Assembly (NCBI GenBank): GCA_028707085.1
Contig: JAQTUW010000009.1
Span: 1 to 64,000, forward strand
Direction of reading: 5' to 3'
Length of the DNA: 64,000 nucleotides
Origin: Methylococcales bacterium
Lineage (GTDB): Bacteria; Pseudomonadota; Gammaproteobacteria; Methylococcales; Methylomonadaceae
Shown here: positions 45,508 to 55,700 of the stretch, piece by piece
Numbering within the stretch: position 1 is the first letter of the stretch
Layout: the number at the start of each line of letters is the position of its first letter
The notes under the pieces: generated by a model
What the model was told of the DNA's origin: nothing
Seen by the model: only the letters and a program-made list of their open reading frames with translations
Database searches by the model: none
Made by a program: the position numbers and the translations under genes

Positions 45508-47022
45508 ATGAGCCGTATCGTGATCACCACGCTCAACGCCCGGTATATTCATACCGCTTTCGGGCTGCGCTATCTGTACGCCAATCTGGGCGATTTGCAG
45601 GGCGGCGCTACCTTGCTGGAATTCAGCATCCGTCAAAAGGCCGCCGAGATTGTCGAACAACTGTTGCGACTACAGCCTGAAATTATCGGTTTTGGCGTGT
45701 ACATCTGGAATGTCGCCGAGATCGGCCAGGTGGTGGGCATGTTGAAACAGGTGGCGCCGCAGGTGGTTGTGGTGCTGGGCGGGCCGGAAGTCAGTTATCC
45801 GCCGGATTTGCCGGATATGGTTGGTTTGTGCGATTACATCATTACCGGCCAGGGCGAAATCAGTTTCCCTTTGTTGTGCCGGCAGATACAGGCCGGATCA
45901 AGGCCGGTGGAGAAGGTCATCGCCGGCGAAACAGCGCAATTGACGGCGCTGGCGTCGCCTTATCCTTATTATGACGAAACGGATATTCGGCAGCGCATCG
46001 TTTATGTCGAAGCCTCCAGGGGCTGTCCGTTCAAATGCGAATTCTGCCTGTCCGCGCTTGATTTGACGGCCCGGCCTTTTGAATTACAGGCGTTTCTCCG
46101 GCAGATGGCGGATTTATACCGCAGGGGGGCCAGAAATTTTAAATTTATCGATCGCACCTTCAATCTTAAGGTTGACGCCAGCGTGGCCATTCTGGAGTTT
46201 TTTCTGGACAGGCTGGGCGACGGCCTGTATCTGCATTTTGAAGTGATTCCGGATAATCTGCCGGATCGTCTCAAGCAGATCATCATGCAATTTCCGCCCG
46301 GGGTGCTGCAATTTGAAATCGGCGTGCAAAGTTTCGATCCGGTCGTGCAGCAGCGTATCAACCGCCGGCAGGACAATGACAAAACCGTGGCCAATCTCGA
46401 CTGGCTGCGGACTTATACCCATACCCATATCCATGCCGATCTGATCGTGGGTTTGCCGGGCGATACCCTGGAGGGTTTCGGTGACAGCTTTGATAAGCTG
46501 ATTGTCCTTAAACCCCAGGAAATTCAGGTGGGCATTTTGAAGCGTCTGCGCGGCGCGCCCATCAATCAGCATACCGATGCTTACCGGATGCGCTACGATC
46601 CCAATCCGCCGTATGCGATATTGTGCAATCGCGATATCGACTTCAATCAAATGCAGCGCCTGAACCGGTTTGCCAGATTCTGGGATTTGATCGGTAATTC
46701 CGGACGGTTTACCGCCACCTTGCCCTTGATACTGGCCGGCAAGCCTTTCCAGCGTTTTATGCAGTTAAGCGATGCGCTGTATGAGCGGGCGGGCAGTACC
46801 TGGCAAATTGGTTTAAAACGCCTGTTCGAGCTGGTTTATCTGGCGCTGACTGAAGCTTTGGGCGAGTCGGAAACGGCAAGCCGAGCAGCGCTATTCCTGG
46901 ATTATCAGCGTTGCGGCGAAAAAGGCAGTCTGATTCTGGGGAATGCCGGCGGTGCAAGCGTGAAACGCGGCATTGCCAACCGCAGACAGCTACAGGGCCT
47001 GTCCGGTTATGATTTGACCTGA
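45508..47022 (+). CDS. B12-binding-type radical SAM enzyme
   Basis: The ATG at 45508 (MSRIVITTLNARYIHTAFGL) is chosen because a cobalamin-type Rossmann domain starts there (about residues 1-150, with VLGGPEVSYPP); an upstream ATG at 45424 would add 28 unlikely residues. The Fe-S motif is CPFKCEFC (C173, C177, C180), followed by the radical SAM barrel (DLIVGLPGDTLEGFG). A C-terminal DUF4080-like part completes 504 residues. Substrate unknown. It overlaps the convergent deacetylase gene by 16 bases. Confidence 0.85.
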   Translation: MSRIVITTLNARYIHTAFGLRYLYANLGDLQGGATLLEFSIRQKAAEIVEQLLRLQPEIIGFGVYIWNVAEIGQVVGMLKQVAPQVVVVLGGPEVSYPPDLPDMVGLCDYIITGQGEISFPLLCRQIQAGSRPVEKVIAGETAQLTALASPYPYYDETDIRQRIVYVEASRGCPFKCEFCLSALDLTARPFELQAFLRQMADLYRRGARNFKFIDRTFNLKVDASVAILEFFLDRLGDGLYLHFEVIPDNLPDRLKQIIMQFPPGVLQFEIGVQSFDPVVQQRINRRQDNDKTVANLDWLRTYTHTHIHADLIVGLPGDTLEGFGDSFDKLIVLKPQEIQVGILKRLRGAPINQHTDAYRMRYDPNPPYAILCNRDIDFNQMQRLNRFARFWDLIGNSGRFTATLPLILAGKPFQRFMQLSDALYERAGSTWQIGLKRLFELVYLALTEALGESETASRAALFLDYQRCGEKGSLILGNAGGASVKRGIANRRQLQGLSGYDLT

Positions 47023-47966
47023 CGGTACATGCTCATCATTCTCAGCAGGAACTTATAGGGTTTTTTATCCCAGGGTGTAAAACGGGCAAGCCGCCATCTG
47101 TCGGTTCGGGGGCTGTTGACGCCCCATTCGGTTGAAACAGCGCCTTCATAACCCAGGCTTTTGACCAGTTCGGCGTGTTTCGGCAGAAAATCTATTCCGA
47201 TTTTGCCGTTTGGATAGGCAAAAACTTTCAGCGTTGTGCCCAATTTTTCTTCCAGGATTTTTTTGTTGGTCGCTATTTCGCTGAGCGCTTCCGCGTCGGA
47301 AAGCGTTTTGAGAATGGGGTGAGAAACGGTATGGCCGCCGATTTCCATGCCCGCATGATACAGTTGCAGCAATTCGGCGGTGGTCAGCATCAGGTCGCCG
47401 TCAGGCTTTGCGCCTGTGGCGGCCAGAACAGCGGCTATAAAGTCTTCTCTTTCGGAGAGGTTTTTGTATTTGGCCTCGCCGACCAGTTTTCTGGCCAGGC
47501 GTTCTTTTTGTTCCGGAGTTCCAATTTCGCAGATTCCAAGCTCCAGGCCGCTTAAATCCAGGGTTTCGCCTTCGGCGGCGCGGATGGCTTCCACGATGCT
47601 GTCGTTCCACATTCTGCCGCCGTCCAGAAAGCCTGAGGCGATAAAGAAGGTCGCCGTCAACCTGTTTTCTTTTAATATAGGTAGCGCGTTGTATAAATTG
47701 TCCGCATAGCCGTCGTCAAAGGTGACCGCCACCGCCCGGCTGGGCAGGCGGCCTTCGGCCTGTAGCCTTAAAGCCTCGCTGAGCGGCAGCACATTGAAAT
47801 AGCGGGCCAAAAGCTGCATTTGCCAGGAGAATTCCTTTTTGTCCGCTTCGCCCTGGTACATATAGTCCGGTTCGTCGAATACCCGGTGGTAGATCAGAAT
47901 AAACAATTTTTTTCCGTTTAAACTGGATAAAATTGAAATGGCGAGTCTGACAACTGTATTGAGCAT
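47007..47966 (-). CDS. Polysaccharide deacetylase
   Basis: A 319-residue NodB-homology (carbohydrate esterase 4) protein. Motif 1 is VTFDDGYADN (catalytic base and metal Asp), motif 2 MEIGGHTVSHPIL (metal His), and LKVFAYPNGKIGID is the arginine-less motif 3 region. It probably removes acetyl groups from a surface polysaccharide or its lipid-linked precursor. The N-terminus is weakly hydrophobic without a clear signal peptide, so it may act inside the cell. It is the last gene of a three-gene minus-strand group with a glycosyltransferase and an ATP-grasp fusion. Confidence 0.88.
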   Translation of the reverse strand: MLNTVVRLAISILSSLNGKKLFILIYHRVFDEPDYMYQGEADKKEFSWQMQLLARYFNVLPLSEALRLQAEGRLPSRAVAVTFDDGYADNLYNALPILKENRLTATFFIASGFLDGGRMWNDSIVEAIRAAEGETLDLSGLELGICEIGTPEQKERLARKLVGEAKYKNLSEREDFIAAVLAATGAKPDGDLMLTTAELLQLYHAGMEIGGHTVSHPILKTLSDAEALSEIATNKKILEEKLGTTLKVFAYPNGKIGIDFLPKHAELVKSLGYEGAVSTEWGVNSPRTDRWRLARFTPWDKKPYKFLLRMMSMYRQVKS

Positions 47967-48027
47967 GAGCGGGTACCAGGATGAAGGCTAGAAAAATAGC
48001 GGAATATTCGATATGTAACCGGTTTGC

Positions 48028-48999
48028 CTATAGAAAACTTTTAAGGACGACCAGACATGAAAAGGCGGCCCATTTTACGGTAAAACCGATCAGGCAGACC
48101 TCTTTGGCATAGTAAGCCGCCAGCGAATATTTTTTTTGCGCATACAGGTTTTCGCATATGGCCTTCAAAGTGTAAGCTTTATGCTGCTTGGCCACGTTTA
48201 TAATTTCCTGATGCCGGGAATACAGAATGGCCTTGTCGAGTATGCGCAGTCTGGACAGCAATCTGTCCAGTGCCGGCACCAGGCTGGAGACATTGCTGGC
48301 GCTTTTGGGGAGCGGGATATTATGCCGGGATGTTTCCTGCGGGTTGAATATGATTTTGTCGGCGGCGTCTATATATCGGTAATAAAAATCCCGTTCGCAC
48401 TCATACCATATATTTTCGTCCATGCCGTTCAGGCGTTTGAACAGATCAGCTCGGATGATGGTAATGTTGAGATGAGAAAAACTGTCTACCTTCAGCAACT
48501 GCGCCACCGTGACCGGATAGGCTGGTTGGTCGTCGCCGGCAGGCGGGGTATCGGCGCCGTGCTTTAAAAATTCGGCCAGCGGCGCCAGCCAGATTTTTTT
48601 GCCGGTAGGCTGATTGTCCAGATAGCATTGCTGGTTTGTAAAATACACATCGGCATTGCCGGCGTTTATAAATTCGGCGGCTTTTTTCAGGTGGTCGGGG
48701 TTTATCCAGAAATCATCGTCGTCCAGAAAACAGAGATAGCGGCCTTGCGCAACTGCGGCACCCATATTGATGGCGTAACTGGGTCCGTGGCCGTTGCAGG
48801 ACGGTTCGAGATTCAATAATCGGACTTTGCCGTGATATTCTGATTCAAGCAGCAGGTATTCCGGCTGAAATTGCTGTTCGGAACCATCATTCACCACGAT
48901 AACCTCAAAACCGTCAAAGGTTTGAGCAATGACCGAATCAATGGCCATTCTCACCAGCTTTGGGCGGTTGCGGGAGGGAATGATTACTGAAAATTGCAT
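48028..48999 (-). CDS. Family 2 glycosyltransferase
   Basis: A 323-residue GT-A enzyme. FSVIIPSRNRPKLVRMAIDS and EVIVVNDGSEQQ are the nucleotide-sugar start, and RYLCFLDDDDFWINPDHL holds the metal DxD. WYECERDFYYRYIDAADKI is the acceptor-side ED motif. The C-terminus ends in a hydrophobic segment (IGFTVKWAAFSCLVVLKSFL) that may anchor it to the membrane. It probably adds one sugar to a surface glycan. Confidence 0.88.
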   Translation of the reverse strand: MQFSVIIPSRNRPKLVRMAIDSVIAQTFDGFEVIVVNDGSEQQFQPEYLLLESEYHGKVRLLNLEPSCNGHGPSYAINMGAAVAQGRYLCFLDDDDFWINPDHLKKAAEFINAGNADVYFTNQQCYLDNQPTGKKIWLAPLAEFLKHGADTPPAGDDQPAYPVTVAQLLKVDSFSHLNITIIRADLFKRLNGMDENIWYECERDFYYRYIDAADKIIFNPQETSRHNIPLPKSASNVSSLVPALDRLLSRLRILDKAILYSRHQEIINVAKQHKAYTLKAICENLYAQKKYSLAAYYAKEVCLIGFTVKWAAFSCLVVLKSFL

Positions 49000-49133
49000 G
49001 ACATCTCCATTCGGTTTTTATACGCATTATTATAAGCAGGCGGCGGTGGATTAGGAACCCGTGGAAAATATTGTTCCCGCATCCCCCACCCCGACCGCAA
49101 CCCGGGTATGTCGTCGTCAGGTCGGTCGGGAGC

Positions 49134-50906
49134 TTATTGCGCTACGCTGGCCGCGCTAATTCCGGTCATTGCCTGCACCGCATTGCTGATTTGTCTGAAA
49201 CATTCCTGATAGGTTTCTTTTTCATGCCCATAAGGGTCGCCGATTTCCAAAGGGCAAAGCGTGTCGTCGGCCGTCATGCAGCCAAGCAGGTAAACCTTGT
49301 TCTTGCTGTTAGGGAACAGGGAAGCCAGCTTTTGATAATGAGCAATCTCCATGACAAAAATTAGGTCGGCATCATTGACGGCTGCCGCCGACAATTTTTT
49401 CGATGCCCAGCCGTTCAGGTCTATGCCGTTTTCGCCGGCAACCTGTATCATCATCGGGTCGGCCGGCCGCTGGTCGACAGGATGAAAACCCGCGGAATCG
49501 ACTTTCAGGCCGCTAAGGCTGTCGCAGTGGAATTGAAAACATTTTTCCGCCAGAACGCTACGGTTGATGTTGCCGTAACAAACAAAAAGAATGTTTTGCG
49601 CCTGCTTCAGCTTATCGGCGGTCTTGCCGTTTTTTTTGATCTGCAAAAATTTGTTCTGCAAATAGCGATCGGTCACAAAGCCTGTGACCATATTTGCAGC
49701 CCAGATTGCAGTCTGATAGCCGTCGATCAGGAATGGCCAGGGATCGTCGTATGCAAAACTGTCGAATCTGTGTTTCGGGCTGAATGCAGACAGGCAATCC
49801 GCCAGAATTTTGCTGAAGCTGGGCCAGATGATCAACGGGTTGCTGTCGCGTCTGAACAGCACCACCAGCAGCCAGTACAGATCGTCCTTCATTTTCCGGT
49901 TCAATCGGCCGATTTGGTAAGGCGGGTCGGATATGACGGTGTCCGAAACCAGCAGGCGGTACAGGGCGTAAGGAAAATCGGCGCCGGCGGCAACCGCCAG
50001 CGGCAAGGAGCCCCAGAACCGGCCATTGATTTCCATTAGCCGGCATTGAGCGCTGGCCGCATTGTATTTGAATTCCAGCATGGCGACGCCATGCCAGTTC
50101 AAACGTTTTATCAGCCGTTTCGAATGTTCGAGCAGCTGCGGGTTTATGGCCACGCTCTGTCTGAGCGTGCTGCCGCCGCCGGTCAGTGGAAACTCATGCA
50201 GGCGTTGGTGTTGAAATGCCAGGACAATCTCGCCATGTCTGGCCAGCACTTCGACGCCAACGCCGTCGCCCCGAAAATATTCCTGAAGTATGGCCTGGGT
50301 ATGGCGCAATATGCCGGCGCATTTTTCGATCAATTCCTGTTCGTTAAAGGCGTACTGCACATTCAGCTTGGTTCTGGCGGCGCTGGTTTCCGCGACGGAT
50401 TTGCTGGGTTTGATGACCACGGGGTAAACCATGTCCTTAAGCAAGGCCGTCAGTTCGTCAAGGCTGTCAATCGTAATGCCGCCTGGAACCGGCACATTCT
50501 CTTTCTCTGCAATCTGAAAGGTCTGGTTTTTGTCGATGGCCAATTCCAGGCTGCCGTTGTCCGGTAGCGCCAGAAGGCAATATTGTTCGATGGTCGCGCG
50601 CTGTTTTGCTAACGGTAAAGCTGTGTTTTCGGTAACCGGAATAACCAGATCAAAACTGTTTTTACTGACAATTTCTATGATGTTTTCGACAAAATCGTCA
50701 GGATGGGCGATAGGGTCGGCATAAGAAACGGTATGGCCGACATATCTGGAGCAGGCGGCAATTCCGGAACCGCTGCCAGCGACGCAGGCTACCGTGACGG
50801 AAATGTTTTTTCTGCCTAGCGAGCGGACAATCGAGAGTGTTGAAAACTGGTTGCCATCAAGTACCAGAACGTTGCCGGGCCTATTATTTTGATCGAATTT
50901 TGTCAT
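49134..50906 (-). CDS. ATP-grasp / low-molecular-weight phosphatase fusion
   Basis: The 590-residue protein has two enzymes in one chain. Residues 12-330 are an ATP-grasp ligase: NVLVLDGNQFSTLSIVRSLG pre-grasp domain, YPVVIKPSKSVAETSAARTK ATP lysine, VAMLEFKYN and MEINGRFWGSLPLAVAAG metal residues. Residues 437-590 are a low-molecular-weight Tyr phosphatase: the P-loop VCYGNINRS (C443, R449) and the general acid D557 in GDPYG. Such phosphatases dephosphorylate capsule tyrosine kinases or their targets. The ligase substrate is unknown, and no kinase gene is nearby. Confidence 0.85.
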   Translation of the reverse strand: MTKFDQNNRPGNVLVLDGNQFSTLSIVRSLGRKNISVTVACVAGSGSGIAACSRYVGHTVSYADPIAHPDDFVENIIEIVSKNSFDLVIPVTENTALPLAKQRATIEQYCLLALPDNGSLELAIDKNQTFQIAEKENVPVPGGITIDSLDELTALLKDMVYPVVIKPSKSVAETSAARTKLNVQYAFNEQELIEKCAGILRHTQAILQEYFRGDGVGVEVLARHGEIVLAFQHQRLHEFPLTGGGSTLRQSVAINPQLLEHSKRLIKRLNWHGVAMLEFKYNAASAQCRLMEINGRFWGSLPLAVAAGADFPYALYRLLVSDTVISDPPYQIGRLNRKMKDDLYWLLVVLFRRDSNPLIIWPSFSKILADCLSAFSPKHRFDSFAYDDPWPFLIDGYQTAIWAANMVTGFVTDRYLQNKFLQIKKNGKTADKLKQAQNILFVCYGNINRSVLAEKCFQFHCDSLSGLKVDSAGFHPVDQRPADPMMIQVAGENGIDLNGWASKKLSAAAVNDADLIFVMEIAHYQKLASLFPNSKNKVYLLGCMTADDTLCPLEIGDPYGHEKETYQECFRQISNAVQAMTGISAASVAQ

Positions 50907-51373
50907 AACGGTACAGGGTTAACATTCGCAACGGTTTTGCTGATAGAGCAAGAAATTTTCAGGCGCCGGATAGCGGTTTATGCCGTGATAGGGACTTAAC
51001 ATCCATCCTGTCCGGTAGCTTTGTTCCATGCGCCGTCGGGGAGAGGCGTCAAGCCCCCGACTGCTCCATTTTTCGGAAGCGGTTGGGGAAAACCTGAACC
51101 TGATCGCAGGCGGAATCCGGCTTGTTACGGTCATTTTTGGCGTTTGCCCCCGGCGGTTTGCGTTCCAGTCTACACGCATTTTAGTCGCTGTTATATCATA
51201 AAAAACTTTATATTTTGATGTCGGTCGCCATTTTCAGGTTTCCGGCTGTTCCGGCAGGCATTCAGGAGGTGATTCGCAAACGTAGGTCGGCCTTGTCAGA
51301 GCAGATGCAACGGTCATCCGCATGACGCTATGCATGGTAAAAGTTTAATAATCGTTATATGATGAAAAAACAG

Positions 51374-51393
51374 TCCGGGCGGCATCGCCCGGA
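51374..51393 (-). terminator. Hairpin with T-run on the minus strand, no gene assigned
   Basis: A perfect 7-bp stem TCCGGGC / GCCCGGA with a 6-base loop. Read on the minus strand it is followed by ACTGTTTTTT, the form of a Rho-independent terminator. No minus-strand gene is known upstream of it (the next feature is plus-strand czcB). It could end a small or antisense transcript, or be a relic. Confidence 0.4.
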
Positions 51394-51528
51394 TTGATCC
51401 GAACCGAAGCTTTGCCTGTGCAAGGAAAATTGAAGTCCCTGGCGCAAAAGCACAGACTGGCGCGGTTACCTTGATTGCCTGTTTGTCAATCCGAAATTGC
51501 CTGTCCGGCAGATGTTTTTCTGACCGGA

Positions 51529-51570
51529 TACCCCGGCGTCAATAAATCTATCCGTCAAAACAGAGTTGGT
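51529..51570. repeat. Decayed right end of the 170-bp repeat
   Basis: ATACCCCGGC, then after about ten altered bases CTATCCGTCAAAACAGAGTT, matches the right end of the 170-bp element (ATACCCCGGC, CTATTCGTCAAAACAAAATT in copy B). The left part and stem partner are not visible. It lies 45 bases before the czcB start. Confidence 0.55.
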
Positions 51571-51615
51571 GGTTTACTGGAGCGTTGGGGCGCATTTGAT
51601 TTGCAAGGATAAAAA

Positions 51616-52746
51616 ATGTACTGCATCCATTACCGTTTGCCCTGGCTGATTTTTAGCCTGTTCGTATTGTATGCGGCAAAGCTGCCGCAGGCGCTGGCGG
51701 ATGATTCGTATTTCGTCGATGCGAACCCGGCGCTGCTGAAGCTGCTAAAAATAGAAGAAATTGCGCCCAGAGAGATGGCTGAATCGCTACGGCTGCCTGC
51801 CAGGGTGGAGCTGGATCAGCAAAGGATGGCGCGGATCGGCTCGTCGGTTACCGGACGGGTTACCGAAGTCGACGCCAGGCTGGGGGAAAGCGTCAAAAAA
51901 GGCGCGCGTCTGGCCATGCTGAACAGCGCGGAGTTGGGCAAGGCGCAATCCGAATACCTGAAAGCCGTATCGCAGCTCAATTTGCAGGAAATGGTTGTTC
52001 AGCGCGCAAGGCGCCTGTTGCAGAGCGATGTCATTTCCACGGCCACATTACTCCAGCGGGAAGCGGTGCTGAACGAAGCCGAAGTGGATTTGCAGGCGTC
52101 CCGGGATCAGTTGCTGGTGATGGGCATGAGTGAAGCGGATATTGCCCGGTTGGGCAAAAAGCGCAATATTCACTCGTTTTCGCCGGTGACCGCCAGTATC
52201 GATGGCGTGGTGATAGAACGCAGCATTACCCTGGGGGAAGTGGTGCAGCCGGCCGACAATCTTTTCACCATAGCGGATTTGTCGAATCTGTTGCTGGTGG
52301 CGGAAGTGCCGGAGCAGCAGGCGCAATGGGCCAGAACCGGGGATCGGGTGCAGGCGGAAATACCGGCGCTGCCCGAGTTCGAAATTGACGGCGAGCTGAT
52401 TTATGTGGCGGATATGGTGAACCCCGAAACCCGGACGGTGACCGTCAGGATGGCTTTGTCCAATCCGCAACGGTTATTGAAACCGCAGATGCTGGCAACC
52501 CTGAAAATAAGCAAGCCGTCTTCCAGCATGCTGGCGATACCAAGCCAGGCCGTCGTGCATGATAACGGCAACGACTATGTATTCGTGCAAACCGGCCCTT
52601 CACGCTTTGAAATGCGTCAGGTGCGACTGGGGCGGGAAGAGTCCGGAATGCGCCTGCTGCGGGATGGGCTTGAAAGGGGCGAACGAATTGTGACGGACGG
52701 CGCTTTTCATCTTAATAATGAGCGGCTGCGCAGTACGCTGGAGTAA
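51616..52746 (+). CDS. czcB: Heavy-metal RND adaptor (CzcB-type)
   Basis: The 376 residues begin with a signal sequence (FSLFVLYAAKLPQALADDSY). The membrane-fusion pattern follows: ARIGSSVTGRVTEVDARLGE, a coiled-coil hairpin (about residues 110-160), VIERSITLGEVVQPADNLFT lipoyl half, ISKPSSSMLAIPSQAVVHD barrel. The close to 50-residue N-terminal stretch before the lipoyl domain lacks the His-rich metal domain of the classical CzcB. It is 3 bases ahead of czcA. Confidence 0.88.
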   Translation: MYCIHYRLPWLIFSLFVLYAAKLPQALADDSYFVDANPALLKLLKIEEIAPREMAESLRLPARVELDQQRMARIGSSVTGRVTEVDARLGESVKKGARLAMLNSAELGKAQSEYLKAVSQLNLQEMVVQRARRLLQSDVISTATLLQREAVLNEAEVDLQASRDQLLVMGMSEADIARLGKKRNIHSFSPVTASIDGVVIERSITLGEVVQPADNLFTIADLSNLLLVAEVPEQQAQWARTGDRVQAEIPALPEFEIDGELIYVADMVNPETRTVTVRMALSNPQRLLKPQMLATLKISKPSSSMLAIPSQAVVHDNGNDYVFVQTGPSRFEMRQVRLGREESGMRLLRDGLERGERIVTDGAFHLNNERLRSTLE

Positions 52747-52749
52747 ACC

Positions 52750-55700
52750 ATGATCAACAGTCTGATCAGAGGCGCCGTCAATCAGCGGATTTTGATTTTG
52801 GTGATCGCCGTGGTTTTGATTGCCGCCGGGATTCGGGCGCTACAGAAATTGTCGGTAGACGCCTTTCCCGATGTCACCAACGTTCAGGTGCAGATAGCCG
52901 CCGACGCCAATAGCCGCTCGCCGGACGAAGTCGAGCGGCTGGTGACCGTGCCGCTGGAAATCGGCATGGCCGGTTTGCCCGGATTGCAGGAAATGCGCTC
53001 CCTGAATAAAAACGGTCTGGCCCTGCTGACCCTGGTGTTTACCGACAGCACCGATGTCTATTTTGCCCGGCAACTGGTCATGGAGCGACTGATCGAAATC
53101 AAACCGCAAATGCCGAGCGGGGTTAATCCCGTACTGGGCCCGGTTTCCACCGGGCTGGGCGAAGTGTATCAATATACGCTGGAAAGGGCGAACGACGGGC
53201 GGCGGGCGCTGACACAGGAAGAATTGCAGCAGCGACGGGAAATTCAGGACTGGGTGGTGAGGCCGCTGCTGCGCGGTATTCCGGGTATTGCCGAAATCAA
53301 TTCCCAGGGCGGGTATGTCAAGCAATACCAGGTGCGGGTAAATCCCGATCGTCTGCATCATTACCGGATTTCCCTGAATGATGTGCTGGACGCCCTGGCC
53401 CGGAATAACGCCAACAGCGGCGGCGGGGTGTTGCCGCATTACGCCGAACAATATGTGATACGCGGCGTTGGCTTGATCGATGATCTTGAGGATATTGGCA
53501 GTATCGTTCTCAAGGAGGAGCGTAGCGTTCCGGTGCATATCAGCGATATAGCCGAAGTCAAAATCGGCCATGCCGTCCGTACCGGCGCTGTGATCAAGGA
53601 CGGGTATACCGAAGCGGTTGGCGGTATCGTCATGATGCTGCGCGGCGGCAACGCCAAGGAAATCGTGGGCAGAGTCAAGCAGCGGGTGCAGGAAATCAAC
53701 AACAAGGGCATGCTGCCCGATGATTTGAAAATCGTGCCTTATTATGACCGCAGCAAACTGGTCAATGCGGCGCTGGATACCGTCACCAAAGTGCTGTTGG
53801 AAGGCATTGCGCTGGTGGTGATCGTGCTGTTTCTGTTCCTGGGGAATATACGTTCCAGTCTGATTGTGGTCTGTACATTGATCGTTACCCCGCTGGTGAC
53901 GTTTATTGTGATGAATCTGGCGGGCATCTCGGCCAATCTGATGTCGCTGGGCGGTCTGGCGATTGCCATAGGCCTGATGGTGGATGGTTCCGTGGTGGTG
54001 GTGGAAAATGCGTTTCGCCTGCTGGGGGAGCGCAAGGGTCGAACCAGCAGCAGGATTCAGGTTGTGACGCTTGCCGCCCAGGAAGTCGCCACCCCGGTGC
54101 TGTTTGGGGTGGGGATGATCATTGTGGTGTTTTTGCCGTTAATGACCATGCAGGGCATGGAAGGCAAAATGTTTGCGCCGATGGCTTATACCATCGCCAT
54201 TGCGTTGCTGATTTCGCTGCTGGTGTCTTTGACCCTGTCGCCAGTGCTGAGTTGTTATTTGCTGGAGGGGCATGATGGCGAGCAGGATACCCGGCTGATT
54301 GCCGTCATGAAGCGGCCTTATGTCAAAATTCTGGACTGGGCGCTTCAGCATGGCAAGCTGGTGGTGTTGGCCGCCTTGTTTCTGTTTTTTGCAGCGCTGG
54401 GCCTGTTGCCGCTGCTGGGCACATCGTTTATTCCGGAAATGAAGGAAGGCGCAATTGTGCCCGCCATCACCCGGGCGCCGAATATTTCGCTTGAAGAAAG
54501 TCTGCTGCTGGAAATGCAGGCCATGAAGCTGGTGATGGAAACGCCGGGCGTTGAAATGGTGGTCAGCAATATAGGCCGTGGCGAAAGCCCTGTGGATCCA
54601 CAGGGCCAGAACGATTCGACGCCTATCGCCACCTTGAAACCCAGAGATCAGTGGCCGGCTGGCTGGACGCAGGACGACATCGCCGACGCCATGCAGGAAA
54701 AACTGGCCAACAATCTGCCCGGCGTGCAGATCGTCATGGCCCAACCTATTTCCGACCGGGTCGACGAAATGGTCGCCGGGGTGCGTTCCGACGTGGCGGT
54801 GAAAGTGTTTGGCGACGATCTGGCCGAGTTGAAGCGGCTGGCCGACCGTATAGCCGAGATTGCCGGCCGGGTGAGGGGAGCCCGTGATATACGGGTGGAA
54901 AGACTCACCGGCCAGCAATATCTGAACATCAACATTGACCGGCAGGCCATTGCCCGTTATGGCATCAATGCTTCCGATATTCACGATCTGATCGAGACCG
55001 CCATCGCCGGCAAGACCGCGACCGAAATCTATCAGGGCGAGCGGCGTTTCTCGGCAAATGTGCGCATGCCGGAGCAATTCAGGGATAGTCTAGAGGCGAT
55101 TGACGCCCTGATGCTGACTTCGCCGAACGGCGGCAGGGTGCCGCTGGGCGACATTACCAAAATCACCCTCGACGACGGCCCGGCGCAAATTAGCCGGGAG
55201 ATGGGCAAGCGGCGGATAGTGGTCGGCGTCAATGTGCGTGGCCGGGATTTGGGCGGGATGGTGGCGGAGTTGCAGCAGACGGTTGAAAAAAATCTGCAAC
55301 TTCCGGAAGGCTATTATTTGCAGTGGGGCGGACAATTTCAGAATATGCAACGGGCAATGAGCCATCTGAAATTGATTATCCCGGTGACCATTGGCGCTAT
55401 CTTTTTTTTGCTGTTCATGCTGTTTAAATCCATACGTTTTGCGGTATTGATTATTTTGGTGCTGCCGTTCGCCTCCATCGGCGGCATAGTCAGCCTGTTT
55501 GTCATGAACGAATATTTGTCGGTTCCGGCCTCTGTCGGATTTATCGCTTTATGGGGTATTGCCGTTCTGAACGGCGTGGTATTGATTACCTACATCCGGG
55601 GGCTACGGGAGACGGGGATGAGCAGCCTGCAGGCTGTGCGCCAGGGCTGCGAACAGCGGTTCAGGCCGGTGATGATGACGGCCACCGTGGCCATGCTGGG

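Larger units (their letters stand above)
50907..51615. other. Long intergenic region before czcBA
   Basis: No gene is called in about 700 bases. It contains a hairpin (51374-51393) and a decayed repeat end (51529-51570). An 86-codon minus-strand frame (50919-51179) has no family look and is left out. Promoters of the divergent ATP-grasp and czcBA genes must lie here, but no clear boxes or metal-regulator palindrome were found. Confidence 0.35.

Noticed and set aside
50919-51179. 86-codon minus-strand frame upstream of the ATP-grasp fusion
   Set aside because: Arg/Pro-rich low-information sequence without any recognisable domain, in an otherwise empty intergenic region.
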